This document shows, piece by piece, positions 45,301 to 55,632 of a stretch of DNA of 64,000 bases. Position 1 is the first letter of the stretch, and the number at the start of each line of letters is the position of its first letter. The notes beneath the pieces were generated by a model. That model ran no database searches and was not told the DNA's origin. It worked only from the letters and a program-made list of their open reading frames with translations. The stretch is from Zonotrichia leucophrys gambelii. Its lineage: Eukaryota; Chordata; Aves; Passeriformes; Passerellidae. Location of the stretch: NCBI RefSeq assembly GCF_028769735.1, contig NC_088194.1, forward strand, positions 3,356,319 through 3,420,318. Reading direction: 5' to 3'. Both the position numbers and the translations under genes were made by a program.

Positions 45301-48300
45301 TCCCATCTCCATTCCCATTCCCTCTGTAATTCCCAGCCCCATTCCCGTTGCCATTCCCATTATAATTCCCATCTCCGTTCCCATTCCCACTGTAATTCCC
45401 ATTTCCCCTGTTCCTGCTGCAATCCCCACTGTTTTCCCATTCCAGCTGTAATTCCCGCCCCATTCCCTCTGTACCCACCCTGTTTCCCCGTTCTCAGCTG
45501 TAATTCCTTTTCCCATTCCTGCTGTAATTCCCGTTCTTAATCTCGTTCCTGCTGTAATTGCCATTCCCATTTCCAGCCGTTATCCCTATCTACATTCCTG
45601 CTGTAATTCCCATTCCTGCTGTAACTCCCATTCCCAGCTGTAATTCCCATTCCCATTCCTGCTGTAACTCCCATTCCCAGCTGTAATTCCCATTCCCATT
45701 CCTGCTGTAATTCCCATTCCCAGCTGTAATTCCCACTGTATCCACCCCATTCCCTCTGTAATTCCCATTCTCACTGTAATCCCCGTTTCCCCTGTTCCCC
45801 ATTCCCATTCCTGCTGTAATTTCCATTCCCATTCCTGCTGTAATTTCCATTCCCAGCCATTCCCAGGTGCAATTCCCTTTCCCGCTGTAATTCCCATTCA
45901 CGCTGTAACTCGCATTCCCATTCCTGCTGTAATTCCCGTTGCCATTCCTGCTGTAATTCCCATTCCCGTTCCCATCCCCACTGTAACCCCATTTCCCCCA
46001 TTCCCCCCATTCCCATTCCTGCTGTAACCCCCGTTTCTCCTGTTCCTCCCTGTTCCCATTCCCACTGTAACCCCCGTTCCCATTCCAGCTGTCATTCCCA
46101 TTCCCGTTCCCGTTGCCATCCCCACTGTAACCCCATTTCCCCCGTTCCAATTCTCATTCCCACTGTAACCCCGTTCCCACTGTAACCCCGTTTTCCCCGT
46201 TATTTCCCCCGTTTCCCAGACGACGTCGTCGGCGCTGAAGGGCGCCATCCAGCTGGGCATCACGCACACCGTGGGCAGCCTGAGCACCAAGCCCGAGCGC
46301 GACGTGCTCATGCAGGACTTCTACGTCGTGGAGAGCATCTTCTTCCCCAGGTGGGCGCCCACGGGGCTTCGGGGACCCCCCTGTTCCCTGGGGGACCCCC
46401 CATTCCCCGTGGGACCCCCAGTCAGTCCCATTCCGGAACGTTCCGTGTGGGACCCCCAGTCAGTCCCATTCCGGAACGTTCCCTGTGGGACCCCCCGTTC
46501 CCCGTGGGACCCCCAGTCAGTCCCATTCCGGAACGTTCCCTGTGGGATCCCCCGTTCCCCGTGGGACCCCCAGTCAGTCCCATTCCGGAACGTTCCCCGT
46601 GGGACCCCCCGTTCCCTGTGGGACCCCCCGTTCCCTGTGGGACCCCCAGTCAGTCCCATTCCGGAACGTTCCCCGTGGGACCCCCCGTTCCCCGTGGGAC
46701 CCCCCGTTCCCTGTGGGACCCCCAGTCAGTCCCATTCCGGAACTTCCCCCTGGGGCCCCCCGTTCCCTGTGGGACCCCCCGTTTTCCCGTGGGACCCCCA
46801 TCAGTCCCTTTTTCCCGGGAAAGTTCCCCGTGGGATCCCCCATTCCCCCTTTGGGAAACCCCCATTCCCCCCTGGGATCCCCCACAGTCCCGTTCCGGAA
46901 CGTTCCGTGTCCCCCCCGCAGCGAGGGCAGCAACCTGACGCCCGCCCACCACTACAACGATTTCCGCTTCAAGACCTACGCGCCCGTGGCCTTCCGCTAC
47001 TTCCGGGAGCTCTTCGGCATCCGCCCCGACGACTACCTGGTCAGCTGCCGCGGGCCCCCTTGGCCTTTCCCTTCCCTGGAATTCCCTGGAATTTCCCCGG
47101 AATCCCTTTTTCCCCCCCTTTTTTCCCCTTTTCCCCCTTTTTCCCCTTTCCCCTTTTTTCCTTTTCCCCGGAATTCCTTTTCCCTTTTTTTTCTTTTCCC
47201 CTTTCCCNNNNNNNNNNNNNNNNNNNNNNNNNNNNNNNNNNNNNNNNNNNNNNNNNNNNNNNNNNNNNNNNNNNNNNNNNNNNNNNNNNNNNNNNNNNNN
47301 NNNNNNNCCTGTGCGCAGAGTTTAAAGATCATGGATTACAGCCCTGTGGTGGGCAGCCTGTCAGGGACCCCCTTTTCCATCCCATTTCCCGTTCCCAGGT
47401 GCTGCAGAGTTTCAAGATCATGGATTACAGCCTGCTGGTGGCCAATCCTGTCAGGGACCCCCGTTCCACCCCCAATTCCCAAATTCCTGTTTCCCATTCC
47501 AGGTGCTGCAGAGTTTCAGATCATGGATTACAGCCTGCTGGTGGGCAGCCATGTCAGGGACCCCGTTTCCATCCCAGGTGCTGCAGAGTTTCAAGATCAT
47601 GGATCACAGCCCTCTCAGAGACCCCCATTTCCCATCCCCAGGTGCTGCAGAGTTTCAAGATCATGGATTACAGCCCTCTCAGGGACCCCCATTTCCCATC
47701 CCCAGGTGCTGCAGAGTTTCAAGATCATGGATTACAGCCTGCTGGTGGCCGTGCACAGCCTGGACCAGGCGCAGCGCGAGCGCGCGGCCGCCGGAGCCCC
47801 CCGGGACGGGGACGGGGAGCGGGACCCCGCGGGCGGCGGCGGCGCAGAGAGCGCTCTATATTCCACGGCCATGGAGTCCATCCAGGGCGAGGCGCGGCGG
47901 GGCGGCACCATGGAGACCGACGATCAGTGAGATTGATTGGTTATTGATTATTGGTTATTGATTGGTTATTGGTTATTGATTGATTGGGGTTAACGGGGAG
48001 CGGGACCCCCGCGGCGCAGAGAGCGCTCTATTCCACGGCCATGGAGTCCATCCAGGGCGAGGCGCGGCGGGGCGGCACCATGGAGACCGACGATCAGTGA
48101 GATTGATTGATTATTGATTGGTTATTGATTGATTGGGGTTAACGGGGACCCCCGCGGCGCAGAGAGCGCTCTATTCCACGGCCATGGAGTCCATCCAGGG
48201 CGAGGCGCGGCGGGGCGGCACCATGGAGACCGATGATCAGTGAGATTGATTGATTATTGGTTATTGATTGGTTATTGATTGATTGGGGTTAACCGGGACC

Positions 48301-51300
48301 CCCGCGGCGCAGAGAGCGCTCTGGAGTCCATCCAGGGCAAGGCATGGCAGGGAGGCACCATGTAGACCGATGATCAGTGAGATTGATTATTGGTTATTGA
48401 TTATTGATTGGTTATTGATTGATTGGGGTTAACCGGGACCCCCGCGGCGCAGAGAGCGCTCTGGAGTCCATCCAGGGCAAGGCACGGTGGGGAGGCACCA
48501 TGGAGACTGACGATCATGAATTGATATGTATTGATTGATTATTGATGATTATTGATTGATGGGAGTCACTGGATTGACTGATTTTGGGGTTACTGGGATC
48601 CGTCCCTGGTCCATTACCCCATCCCCATTTCCTTCCATTTCCCATTCCTTCCCCATTGTTCCCATTCCTCCCATCCCTTCCCATTCCCATTCCCATTCCC
48701 CATTTCCCTTCCCCATCCATTCCCATTCCCATTCCCCTATCCCATTCCCATTCCCCATTCCCCATTCCAATTCCCATTCCCCATTCCCATTCCCCATTCC
48801 ATCCCCTTCCCATTCCCCATTCCCCATTCCCATTCCCCATTCCCCATTCCCCATTCCCCATTCCCCATTCCCCATTCCCATTCCCCATTCCCCATTCCCA
48901 TTCCCCATTCCCCATTCCCATTCCCATTCCCCATTCCCATTCCCATTCCCATTCCCATTCCCCATTCCCATTCCCTTCCCATCCCCATTCCCCATTCCCA
49001 TTCCCTTCATTCCTTCCATTCCCCATTCCCCATTCCTCCATTCCATTCCATTCCCCATTCCCATTCCCATTCCCCATTCCCATTCCCCCTTCCCCATTCC
49101 CATTCCCATTCCCATTCCCATTCCCATTCCCCATTCCCATTCCCATTCCCATTCCCATTCCCATTCCCATTCCCATTCCCATTCCCCATTCCCCATTCCC
49201 ATTCCCATTCCCCATTCCCATTCCCCATTCCCATTCCCATTCCCCATTCCCATTCCCATCCCATTCCCCATTCCCATTCCCATTCCCCATTCCCCATTCC
49301 CATTCCCCATTCCCCATTCCCATTCCCATTCCCCTCCCCCTTCCCCATTCCCCTTCCCCATTCCCCATTCCCCATTCCCCATTCCCCATTCCCCATTCCC
49401 CATTCCCATTCCCATTCCCCATCCCCATTCCCATTCCCATTCCCCATTCCCATTCCCATTCCCCATTCCCATTCCCCATTCCCCATTCCCCATTCCCATT
49501 CCCATTCCCCATCCCCATTCCCCATTCCCATTCCCCATTCCCCATTCCCCATTCCCCATTCCCCATTTCCCATTCCCATTCCCCATTCCCATTCCCCATT
49601 CCCCATTCCCATTCCCATTCCCATTCCCATCCCCTTTTCCCAGGATGGGCGGAATTCCCGCCCGGAATTCCCGGGGGGAGCGGCTGCTGCTCTACATCGG
49701 CATCATCGACGTCCTGCAGTCCTACAGGTCAGTCAGCAATTATTAATTAATTACCCGTTAATTAACTGCTCGTTTCCCGGGCCTTGGGATCCCTCTGGGT
49801 CGGGAGTTTGCACCGTGGGCTTCAAACCCCGGGAATTTCTGGGAATTTTGGGAATTCCGTGGGAATTTCGGCTCCGTTCCCTCCCCGCAGGTTCGTGAAG
49901 AAGCTCGAGCACTCCTGGAAGGCCCTGGTGCACGACGGGGTGAGTGGGAAATGGGAATTTTTAATGGAAAACCAGGAATTTTTAATTGAAAACCAGGAAT
50001 TTTTAACGGAAAAACTGGAATTTTTATGAAAAAACGGCAATTTTTATGGAAAAAATTGGAATTTTTATGGAAAACCAAAACTTTTTGAAAGGAAAAAGTG
50101 TTTTAAGGAAAAATGACCCTTTCCTATGGAAAAACCCCCAATTTCTATGGAAAATCCCCAGTTTTTAAGGGAACTCCCCAAAATTTGAGATTTCCCCTCC
50201 TCTGAATTCCTGGGATTTATTCCCCCTGGATTACTGGAATTTCCACCCAAATCCCTGGGATTTATGCCCGAAATCCTGGGATTTTTTCCCAAATCCTTGG
50301 GATTTTTTTCCCAAATCCCTGGAATTTCCACCCAAATCCCTGGGATTTTTTTCCCAAATCCCTGGGATTTTTTTCCCAAATCCCTGGGATTTTTTCCCAA
50401 ATCCTTGGGATTTTTTCCCCAAATCCCTGGGATTTTTTCCCCAAATCCCTGGGATTTTTTTCCCAAATCCTTGGGATTTTTTTCCCAAATCCCTGGGATT
50501 TTTTTCCCAAATCCCTGGGATTTTTTTCCCAAATCCCTGGGATTTTTTCCCAAAATGCCTGGGATTTATTCCCAAATCCTTGGGATTTTTTTCCCAAATC
50601 CTTGGGATTTTTTTCCCAAATCCCTGGGATTTTTTCCCAAATCCCTGGGATTTTTTCCCAAATCCCTGGGATTTTTTCCCAAATCCTTGGGATTTTTTTC
50701 CCAAATCCCTGGGATTTTTTCCCAAATCCTTGGGATTTTTTTCCCAAATCCCTGGGATTTTTTTCCCAAATCCCTGTGATTTATTCCCAAATCCCTGGGA
50801 TTTTTTTCCCCAATCCCTGTGATTTTTTTCCCAAATCCCTGGGATTTTTTCCCAAATCCTTGGGATTTTTTCCCAAATCCCTGTAATTCCCCCCGGGGCT
50901 CCCCATCCCGCCCGGAATTCGGGTTTTTTGGGGCTCATTCCCGTTTTTCCCGGGCTCCAGGACACGGTGTCCGTGCACCGGCCCAGCTTCTACGCCGAGC
51001 GCTTCCAACGCTTCATGTGCCACACGGTGTTCCACAGGATCCCACGTGAGTGCCCAGCAATTCCCCATTTTCCCTCTGCAATTCCCACATCTTCGCCCCA
51101 CTCCCCAGTTTCCCCCTTTTCTCCACTTTTCTCCACTTTTTCCCCTTTTTTTCCCCTTCTTTTTTTCCCCTTTTTTTTCCCATTTTTTTCCCCTTTTTTT
51201 TTTCCCCTTTTTTTCCCCTTTTTTTCCCCTTTTTTTCCCCTTTTTTTCCCCTTTTTTTCCCTTTTTTTCCCCTTTTTTTCCCCTTTTTTTCCCCTTTTTC

Positions 51301-54300
51301 TTTTTTTCCCCTTTTTTTCCCCTTTTTTTCCCCTTTTTTTCCCCCTTTTTCTTTCCCCTTTTTTTTCCCTTTTTTTTCCCCCTTTTTTCCCCTTTTTTTC
51401 CCCTTTTTTCCCCTTTTTTTCCCCTTTTTTTCCCCTTTTTTTCCCCTTTTTTTCCCCTTTTTCCTTTTTTCCCCTTCTTTCCCCTTTCTTTTCCCCTTTC
51501 TTTCCCCTTTCTTTCCCCTTTCTTTCCCCTTTCTTTCCCCTCTTTCCCTTTCCCCCCCTTTCTTTCCCATTTCTTTCCCCTTTCTTTCCCATTTCTTTCC
51601 CCTTTATTTCCCATTTCTTTCCCCATTTATTCCCCATTTCTTTCCCCTTTCTTTCCCCTTTCTTTTTCCCATTTTTTCCCAGCTTTCCCCCTTTTTCCCA
51701 GCCTTTTCCAGCTTTTTCCTGTTTTTTTTTTCAGCTTTTCTCCTTCTCTGTCCCATAAAAAGCTGGAAAAGTTCTTTTTAAAATTTTTCCCCCCTTTTCT
51801 GGGTTTTCCTGCTTTTTCCTATTTTTTTTTTTTTCACCTTGCTTTTCCTTTTCCTTGACATAAAAATTCCCTGGAAAAGTTGGAAAAGTATTTCCTTTTT
51901 TTTTTTTTTTTAAAGGGATTTTTTTCTCCCTTTTCCAACCTTTTCCTTCTTCTTTTCTTTCCCTAAAATCCTGCCTGAAATCCGCTTTATTTGGAAATTG
52001 CTTTTCTCAAGGATTTTCCCTTTTCCTCCCCATTTCCTCCTGCTCCTCCCTCCCTCCCTGATACCCCGGAATTCCGGGATATTCCCGGTTTCTCATGGAA
52101 TTCTCCTGGTTTCTCATGGAATTCTCCCCGTTTCTCATGGAATTCTCCCCATTTCCTCCTGCTCCTCCCTCCCTGACACCCCGGAATTCGGGATATTCCC
52201 GGTTTCTCATGGAATTCTCCCGGTTTCTCATGGAATTCTCCCCGTTTCTCACGGAATTCTCCCGGTTTCTCATGGAATTCTCCCCGTTTCCTCCTGCTCC
52301 TCCCTCCCTCCCTGACACCCCGGAATTCGGGATATTCCCGGTTTTTCATGGAATTCTCCCCGTTTCCTCCTGGATCCCCATTCATTCATGGAATTCTCCC
52401 CGTTCTCAGGATTCTCCCTCTCAATCTCGTTACTCCTCTCTCCCGATACCCCGGATTCGGGATTTCCCGGTTTCTCACGGAATTCTCCCGTTTCTCATGG
52501 AATTCTCCCGGTTTCTCATGGAATTCTCCCGGTTTCTCACGGAATTCTCCCGTTCCCAGTGAAGCCGTCCCCGTCCAAGAAGAGCCGCGGCGGCGCCGCC
52601 GTGCCCAGGAGGAGCTGCCAGGGGGGGACCCCCAACCCCAACCTGACCCCGAACCCCAACCCCAACCCGGCCGGGGGCGACGCCAGAGCCCCCCCAGGCC
52701 CCGACACCGACCCCGAGCAAGGTGGGAAACCCTCAGAAATCCTCTTTGTACCCTGAAAAAATCCCCATTTGTGTCCCAAAAATCCCCCTTTGTGTCCCAA
52801 AAATCCCAATTTGTGTCCCCAAAAATCCCCATTTGTGTCCCAAAAATCCCCATTTGTGTCCCCAAAAATCCCCATTTGTGTCCCAAAAATCCCCCTTTGT
52901 GTCCCCAAAAATCCCCCTTTGTGTCCCAAAAATCCCCCTTTGTGTCCCCAAAAATCCCCATTTGTGTCCCCTAAAATCCCCATTCCCAGTTCCCCATTCC
53001 AGTTTCCCAATCCCATTTCCTGTCCCCGTCCCCAGTTCCCCATTCCCAGTTTCCCATTTCCCATTCCCATTCCCAGTTCCCCATTCCCAGTTCCCCATTC
53101 CCAGTTCCCCATTCCCAGTTCCCCATTCCCAGTTTCCCATTCCCAGTTCCCCATTCCCAGTTCCCCATTCCCAGTTCCCAGTTCCCCATTCCCAGCTCCC
53201 CATCCCAGTTCCCCAGTTTCCTCCGCCCCCATTCCCAGTTCCCCAGTTCCCCATCCCCATTCCCAGTTTCCCCTCCCCATTCCCAGTTCCCCATTCCCAG
53301 TTCCCCATTCCCAGTTTCCTGCCCCCATTCCCAGTTTCCCATCCCCATTCCCAGTTCCCCATCCCCATTCCCAGTTCCCCATCCCCATTCCCAGTTTCCC
53401 ATCCCCATTCCCAGTTTCCCATTCGTTGCCGTTGCAGGCTCCCGGCCGGACCTGCTGCCGCGCTCGGTTCCGGGCACCGCCGGGGCCGCGCTGGCTCCGT
53501 CCCCGTCCCCGTCCCCGTCGCCGTCCCTGTCCAGCCCCTCCCTGGGCAGCGCCGGAGCCACCTCCCCCCCCAGCAGGTGGGAGCCCGTGGGAACGGGGGA
53601 ATGGGGGAATGGGGGTTTGGGAATGGGGATTGGGATGGGGAATGGGGGATTGGGAATGGGGGATTGGGAATGGGGGATTGGGATTGGGGATTGGGGATTG
53701 GGAACGGAGATTGGGATGGGGAAAAGGGGTTTGGGATTGGGAATGGGGAATTTGGGATTGGGAATGGGGATTGGGAATGGGGGATTGGGAATGGGGATGG
53801 AGATATGGGATTGGGAATGGGGGTTGGGATTGAGGAAAGGGGTTTGGGATTGGGAATGGGGGATTGGGAATGGGGAAATGGGAATGGGAATGGGGGTTTG
53901 GGATTGGGAATCGGGGGATTGGGGATGGGACTGGGGGTTTGGGGATGGGAATGGGGTTTGGGATTGGGAACAGGGGTTTGGGATTGGGAACGGGGGATTG
54001 GGATTGGGAATGGGGGAATGGGGGATTGGGATTGGGGATTGGGGTTTGGGATTGGGGATTGGGAACGGGGGATTTGGATGGGAATGGAGGTTTTGGGATT
54101 GGGAATGGGGGATTGGGATTGGGGGTTTGGGATTGGGAATGGAGATATGGGAGGGGGAAAAGGAGTTTGGGATTGGGAATGGGAAATTTGGGATTGGGAA
54201 TGGGAATTTGGGATTGGGAATGGGGATTGGGAATGGGGGAGTGTGGGATTGGGAATGGGGGATTGGGATTGGGAATGGGGGTTTGGGATGGGGAATGGGG

Positions 54301-55632
54301 GTTTGGGATTGGGGATGGGGATATGGGATTGGGAACGGGGGTTTGGGATCAAGGAACGGGGGTTTGGGATCATTCCTGAGAAATTTGGGATCGTTTCTGA
54401 GGGGTTCCGGTTGTGCAAAGGGGTTTGGGACCATTCCCGGGCTTTTGGGGCCGTTTCCCTGGAATGCCCCGTGGAAAATGGGGAATCCTTGGGTCTGATC
54501 CCAAACCCTCACGGCCGATCCCAAACCCTCACGGCTGATCCCAAACCCTCACGGCCGATCCCAAACCCTCACGGCCGATCCCAAACCCTCACGGCTTCCC
54601 CGCATCCCCGCAGGGCCGTGGGGGTTGAGGTGCACCCGGGCCCCGCTGCAGCTCCCGCAGCCTCCCTGCCCAGGTGAGCCCCGACGGGATTTCATGGGAT
54701 TTTTGGGGGATTTTATGGGGTTTTTTGGGATTTTATGGGATTTTCTCCGGGAATTCCCGGGGTCTGGAGCTCTCTGCTTTCCCAAATTTGGGATTTTGGG
54801 GTTTGGAGCTCGCTGCTTTCCCAAACTTCCAGGGGTTTTTGGGAAATTCCCAAATCCCAGGGTGTTCCTGCTTCTCCTGCTCCCAGGGCTGGAATTCCCA
54901 GGAGGAATTCACCCGGAATGTTCTCTGTCCATCCGTGGGATTTTCACCTGCAATTCCCGGGGCTTCTCTTCATCCACAAATTCCCTGGAATCTCCACATT
55001 CTCCATGGGCAAACCTGGATTTTTCTGGTGGTTTTCCCAGGATTTCCTGGGAATTCCGTGGGAGCAGCAGCGGGTGGGGATTGAGGGCTGGCATTCCTCG
55101 GATTTCCCCCAGAATTCCCCAAAATTCCCCAAAATTCCCGTTTTTCCCGTTGTTTTTGCAGCGGATCCCCCGGGCCCTCCCTGCCCCTGGAGCTGGAGGA
55201 GCTGCCGGAGACCGAGATCAGCTTTGTGAGTGAATTCCATGGAAAAAAAACCGGGAATTCCCTGGGATTGGGGTGGGATTGGATCCTGGAATATCCCGGG
55301 AACGCAGCCCAAAATCCCTGGAATTGCCCAAAAAAGGGGGAAAATCCCTCAATCCAGAGGGTCTGGGATGTCCCAAATCCCCAAAATCCCTGGAATTGCC
55401 CAAAAAGGGGGAAAATCCCCCATTCCAGAGGGTCTGGGATGTCCCAAATCCCACCCAGAGCATTCCCAGATTTTCCCTCCTTTCCCAGGCTTGGGAATTT
55501 TCGGGACAAACCCCAAACACTCCCTGGGGAATATTCCCACTTTTCCCACTTTTCCCACTTTTCCCACTTTTCCCACTTTTCCCATTTTTCCCACTTTTCC
55601 CTCATTCCCTGTTTGTTTTCTCTTCCCAGTGA
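42379..55632 (+). CDS. PIP5K1A: PIP5K1A, kinase core lost in a gap, fourteen exons seen
   Basis: Type I phosphatidylinositol-4-phosphate 5-kinase alpha, making PI(4,5)P2 at membranes. Exons: 42379-42442, 44357-44391, 44793-44867, 46220-46350, 46922-47039, gap, 47706-47926, 49644-49727, 49891-49939, 50961-51045, 52560-52721, 53438-53576, 54614-54673, 55162-55225 and 55630-55632 (the stop codon alone). Frame closes on both sides of the gap; 429 residues are visible. Before the gap: [47 protein letters not shown]. After it: [38 protein letters not shown] and the activation loop [14 protein letters not shown] with [12 protein letters not shown]. The ~150 residues with the nucleotide-binding lysine and DLKGS motif are missing. 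The variable tail is Pro/Ser-rich. Exon 47706-47926 has copies on both sides. Confidence 0.95.
42530..43090. repeat. 22-bp GGGGGTTATGAGGGGGATTT repeat
   Basis: About 24 units in PIP5K1A intron 1, interrupted by a GGGGCTGAGGAGGCTGCGTG block near 42835. Confidence 0.9.
43140..44340. other. PIP5K1A intron 1, mostly low-order repeats
   Basis: Holds a diverged GGGATCGGCTCGCGGGGATC duplication (43585 and 43665) and AAAACCCCAAAA runs, then ordinary T-rich intron to the acceptor at 44356. No exon recognised. Confidence 0.6.
45000..46205. repeat. CTGTAATTCCCATTCC repeat, PIP5K1A intron 3
   Basis: Irregular 16-40-bp units of ATTCCTGCTGTAATTCCC and CCCATTCCCGTTG. It fills almost the whole intron. Confidence 0.9.
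46380..46880. repeat. ~70-bp repeat, PIP5K1A intron 4
   Basis: Six units containing CAGTCAGTCCCATTCCGGAA and CGTTCCCTGTGGGACCCCCC. The palindromic TTCCGGAACGTTCC core recurs in each. Confidence 0.92.
47208..47307. other. assembly gap, exactly 100 N
   Basis: Follows a pure pyrimidine CCCTTTTTTCCCC tract. It interrupts PIP5K1A between RPDDYL and VLQSFK, so several exons must lie in it. Confidence 0.97.
47312..47705 (+). repeat. PIP5K1A acceptor copies
   Basis: Five extra units (near 47320, 47398, 47503, 47579 and 47643) of CAGGTGCTGCAGAGTTTCAA and on through the segment encoding KIMDYSLL. They are 63-105 bp apart, and the one next to the gap is degenerate. The real exon starts at 47706. Confidence 0.95.
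47927..48540 (+). repeat. PIP5K1A donor copies
   Basis: Four extra units (near 47995, 48140, 48290 and 48440) of the exon end encoding [15 protein letters not shown]. The donor GTGAGATTG is kept in all but the last, and filler is ATTGATTATTGGTTATTG. The two nearest copies lack 2 nt (CTCTATTCC versus CTCTATATTCC) and are frameshifted. A later copy has ATGTAG in place of ATGGAG. Confidence 0.94.
48640..49640. repeat. CCCATT/CCCCATT repeat, ~1 kb
   Basis: A strand-biased array of 6- and 7-bp units (TTCCCA and TTCCCCA) in PIP5K1A. It runs to within a few bases of the acceptor at 49643. Confidence 0.95.
49950..50180. repeat. GGAATTTTTAATGGAAAACC repeat
   Basis: Six to seven degenerate 25-bp units after the donor at 49939. 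Confidence 0.8.
50200..50895. repeat. 21-bp TGGGATTTTTTTCCCAAATCC repeat
   Basis: About 30 units. Each contains the inverted pair GGGATTTTTTTCCC, so single strands could form short hairpins. Confidence 0.93.
51110..51720. repeat. homopyrimidine TTTTTTTCCCC tract, ~600 bp
   Basis: 10-11-bp units of seven T and four C. The plus strand has almost no purines over several hundred bases. It lies in the PIP5K1A intron after exon 50961-51045; 51720-52060 is further T-rich intron with nothing recognised. Confidence 0.93.
52060..52555. repeat. GGTTTCTCATGGAATTCTCC repeat
   Basis: About fifteen 21-bp units, plus four ~120-bp blocks with CCTCCCTGACACCCCGGAAT. It ends at the acceptor of exon 52560-52721. 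Confidence 0.92.
52745..53430. repeat. 20-bp and 13-bp repeats, PIP5K1A intron
   Basis: 52745-52980: AAAATCCCCATTTGTGTCCC units. 52985-53425: CATTCCCAGTTCCC units. Confidence 0.92.
53585..54600. repeat. GGGATTGGGAATGGGGG and 18-bp repeats
   Basis: To ~54360, 12-24-bp units of TTGGGATTGGGAATGGGGG. At 54490-54595, five 21-bp CCAAACCCTCACGGCCGATC units. Confidence 0.9.
55310..55620. repeat. duplicated block and TTTTCCCAC repeat, last PIP5K1A intron
   Basis: Two copies of AGAGGGTCTGGGATGTCCCA (~70 bp apart), then CTTTTCCCA units leading into the acceptor at 55628-55629. Confidence 0.85.

Noticed and set aside
47995..48510. Extra PIP5K1A exons
   Set aside because: The copies lack 2 nt or carry a stop (ATGTAG) and have no proper acceptor; they are decayed boundary copies.
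48640..49640. Possible interstitial telomeric repeat
   Set aside because: Units are TTCCCA and TTCCCCA, not TTAGGG/CCCTAA.
48514..49750. Frames of ~350-400 codons made of GNGNGEWEW or [10 protein letters not shown]
   Set aside because: Pure translation of the CCCATT/CCCCATT array inside a PIP5K1A intron.
50781..51637. Minus-strand frame of ~280 codons rich in [12 protein letters not shown]
   Set aside because: Translation of the homopyrimidine tract; not a lysine-rich protein gene.
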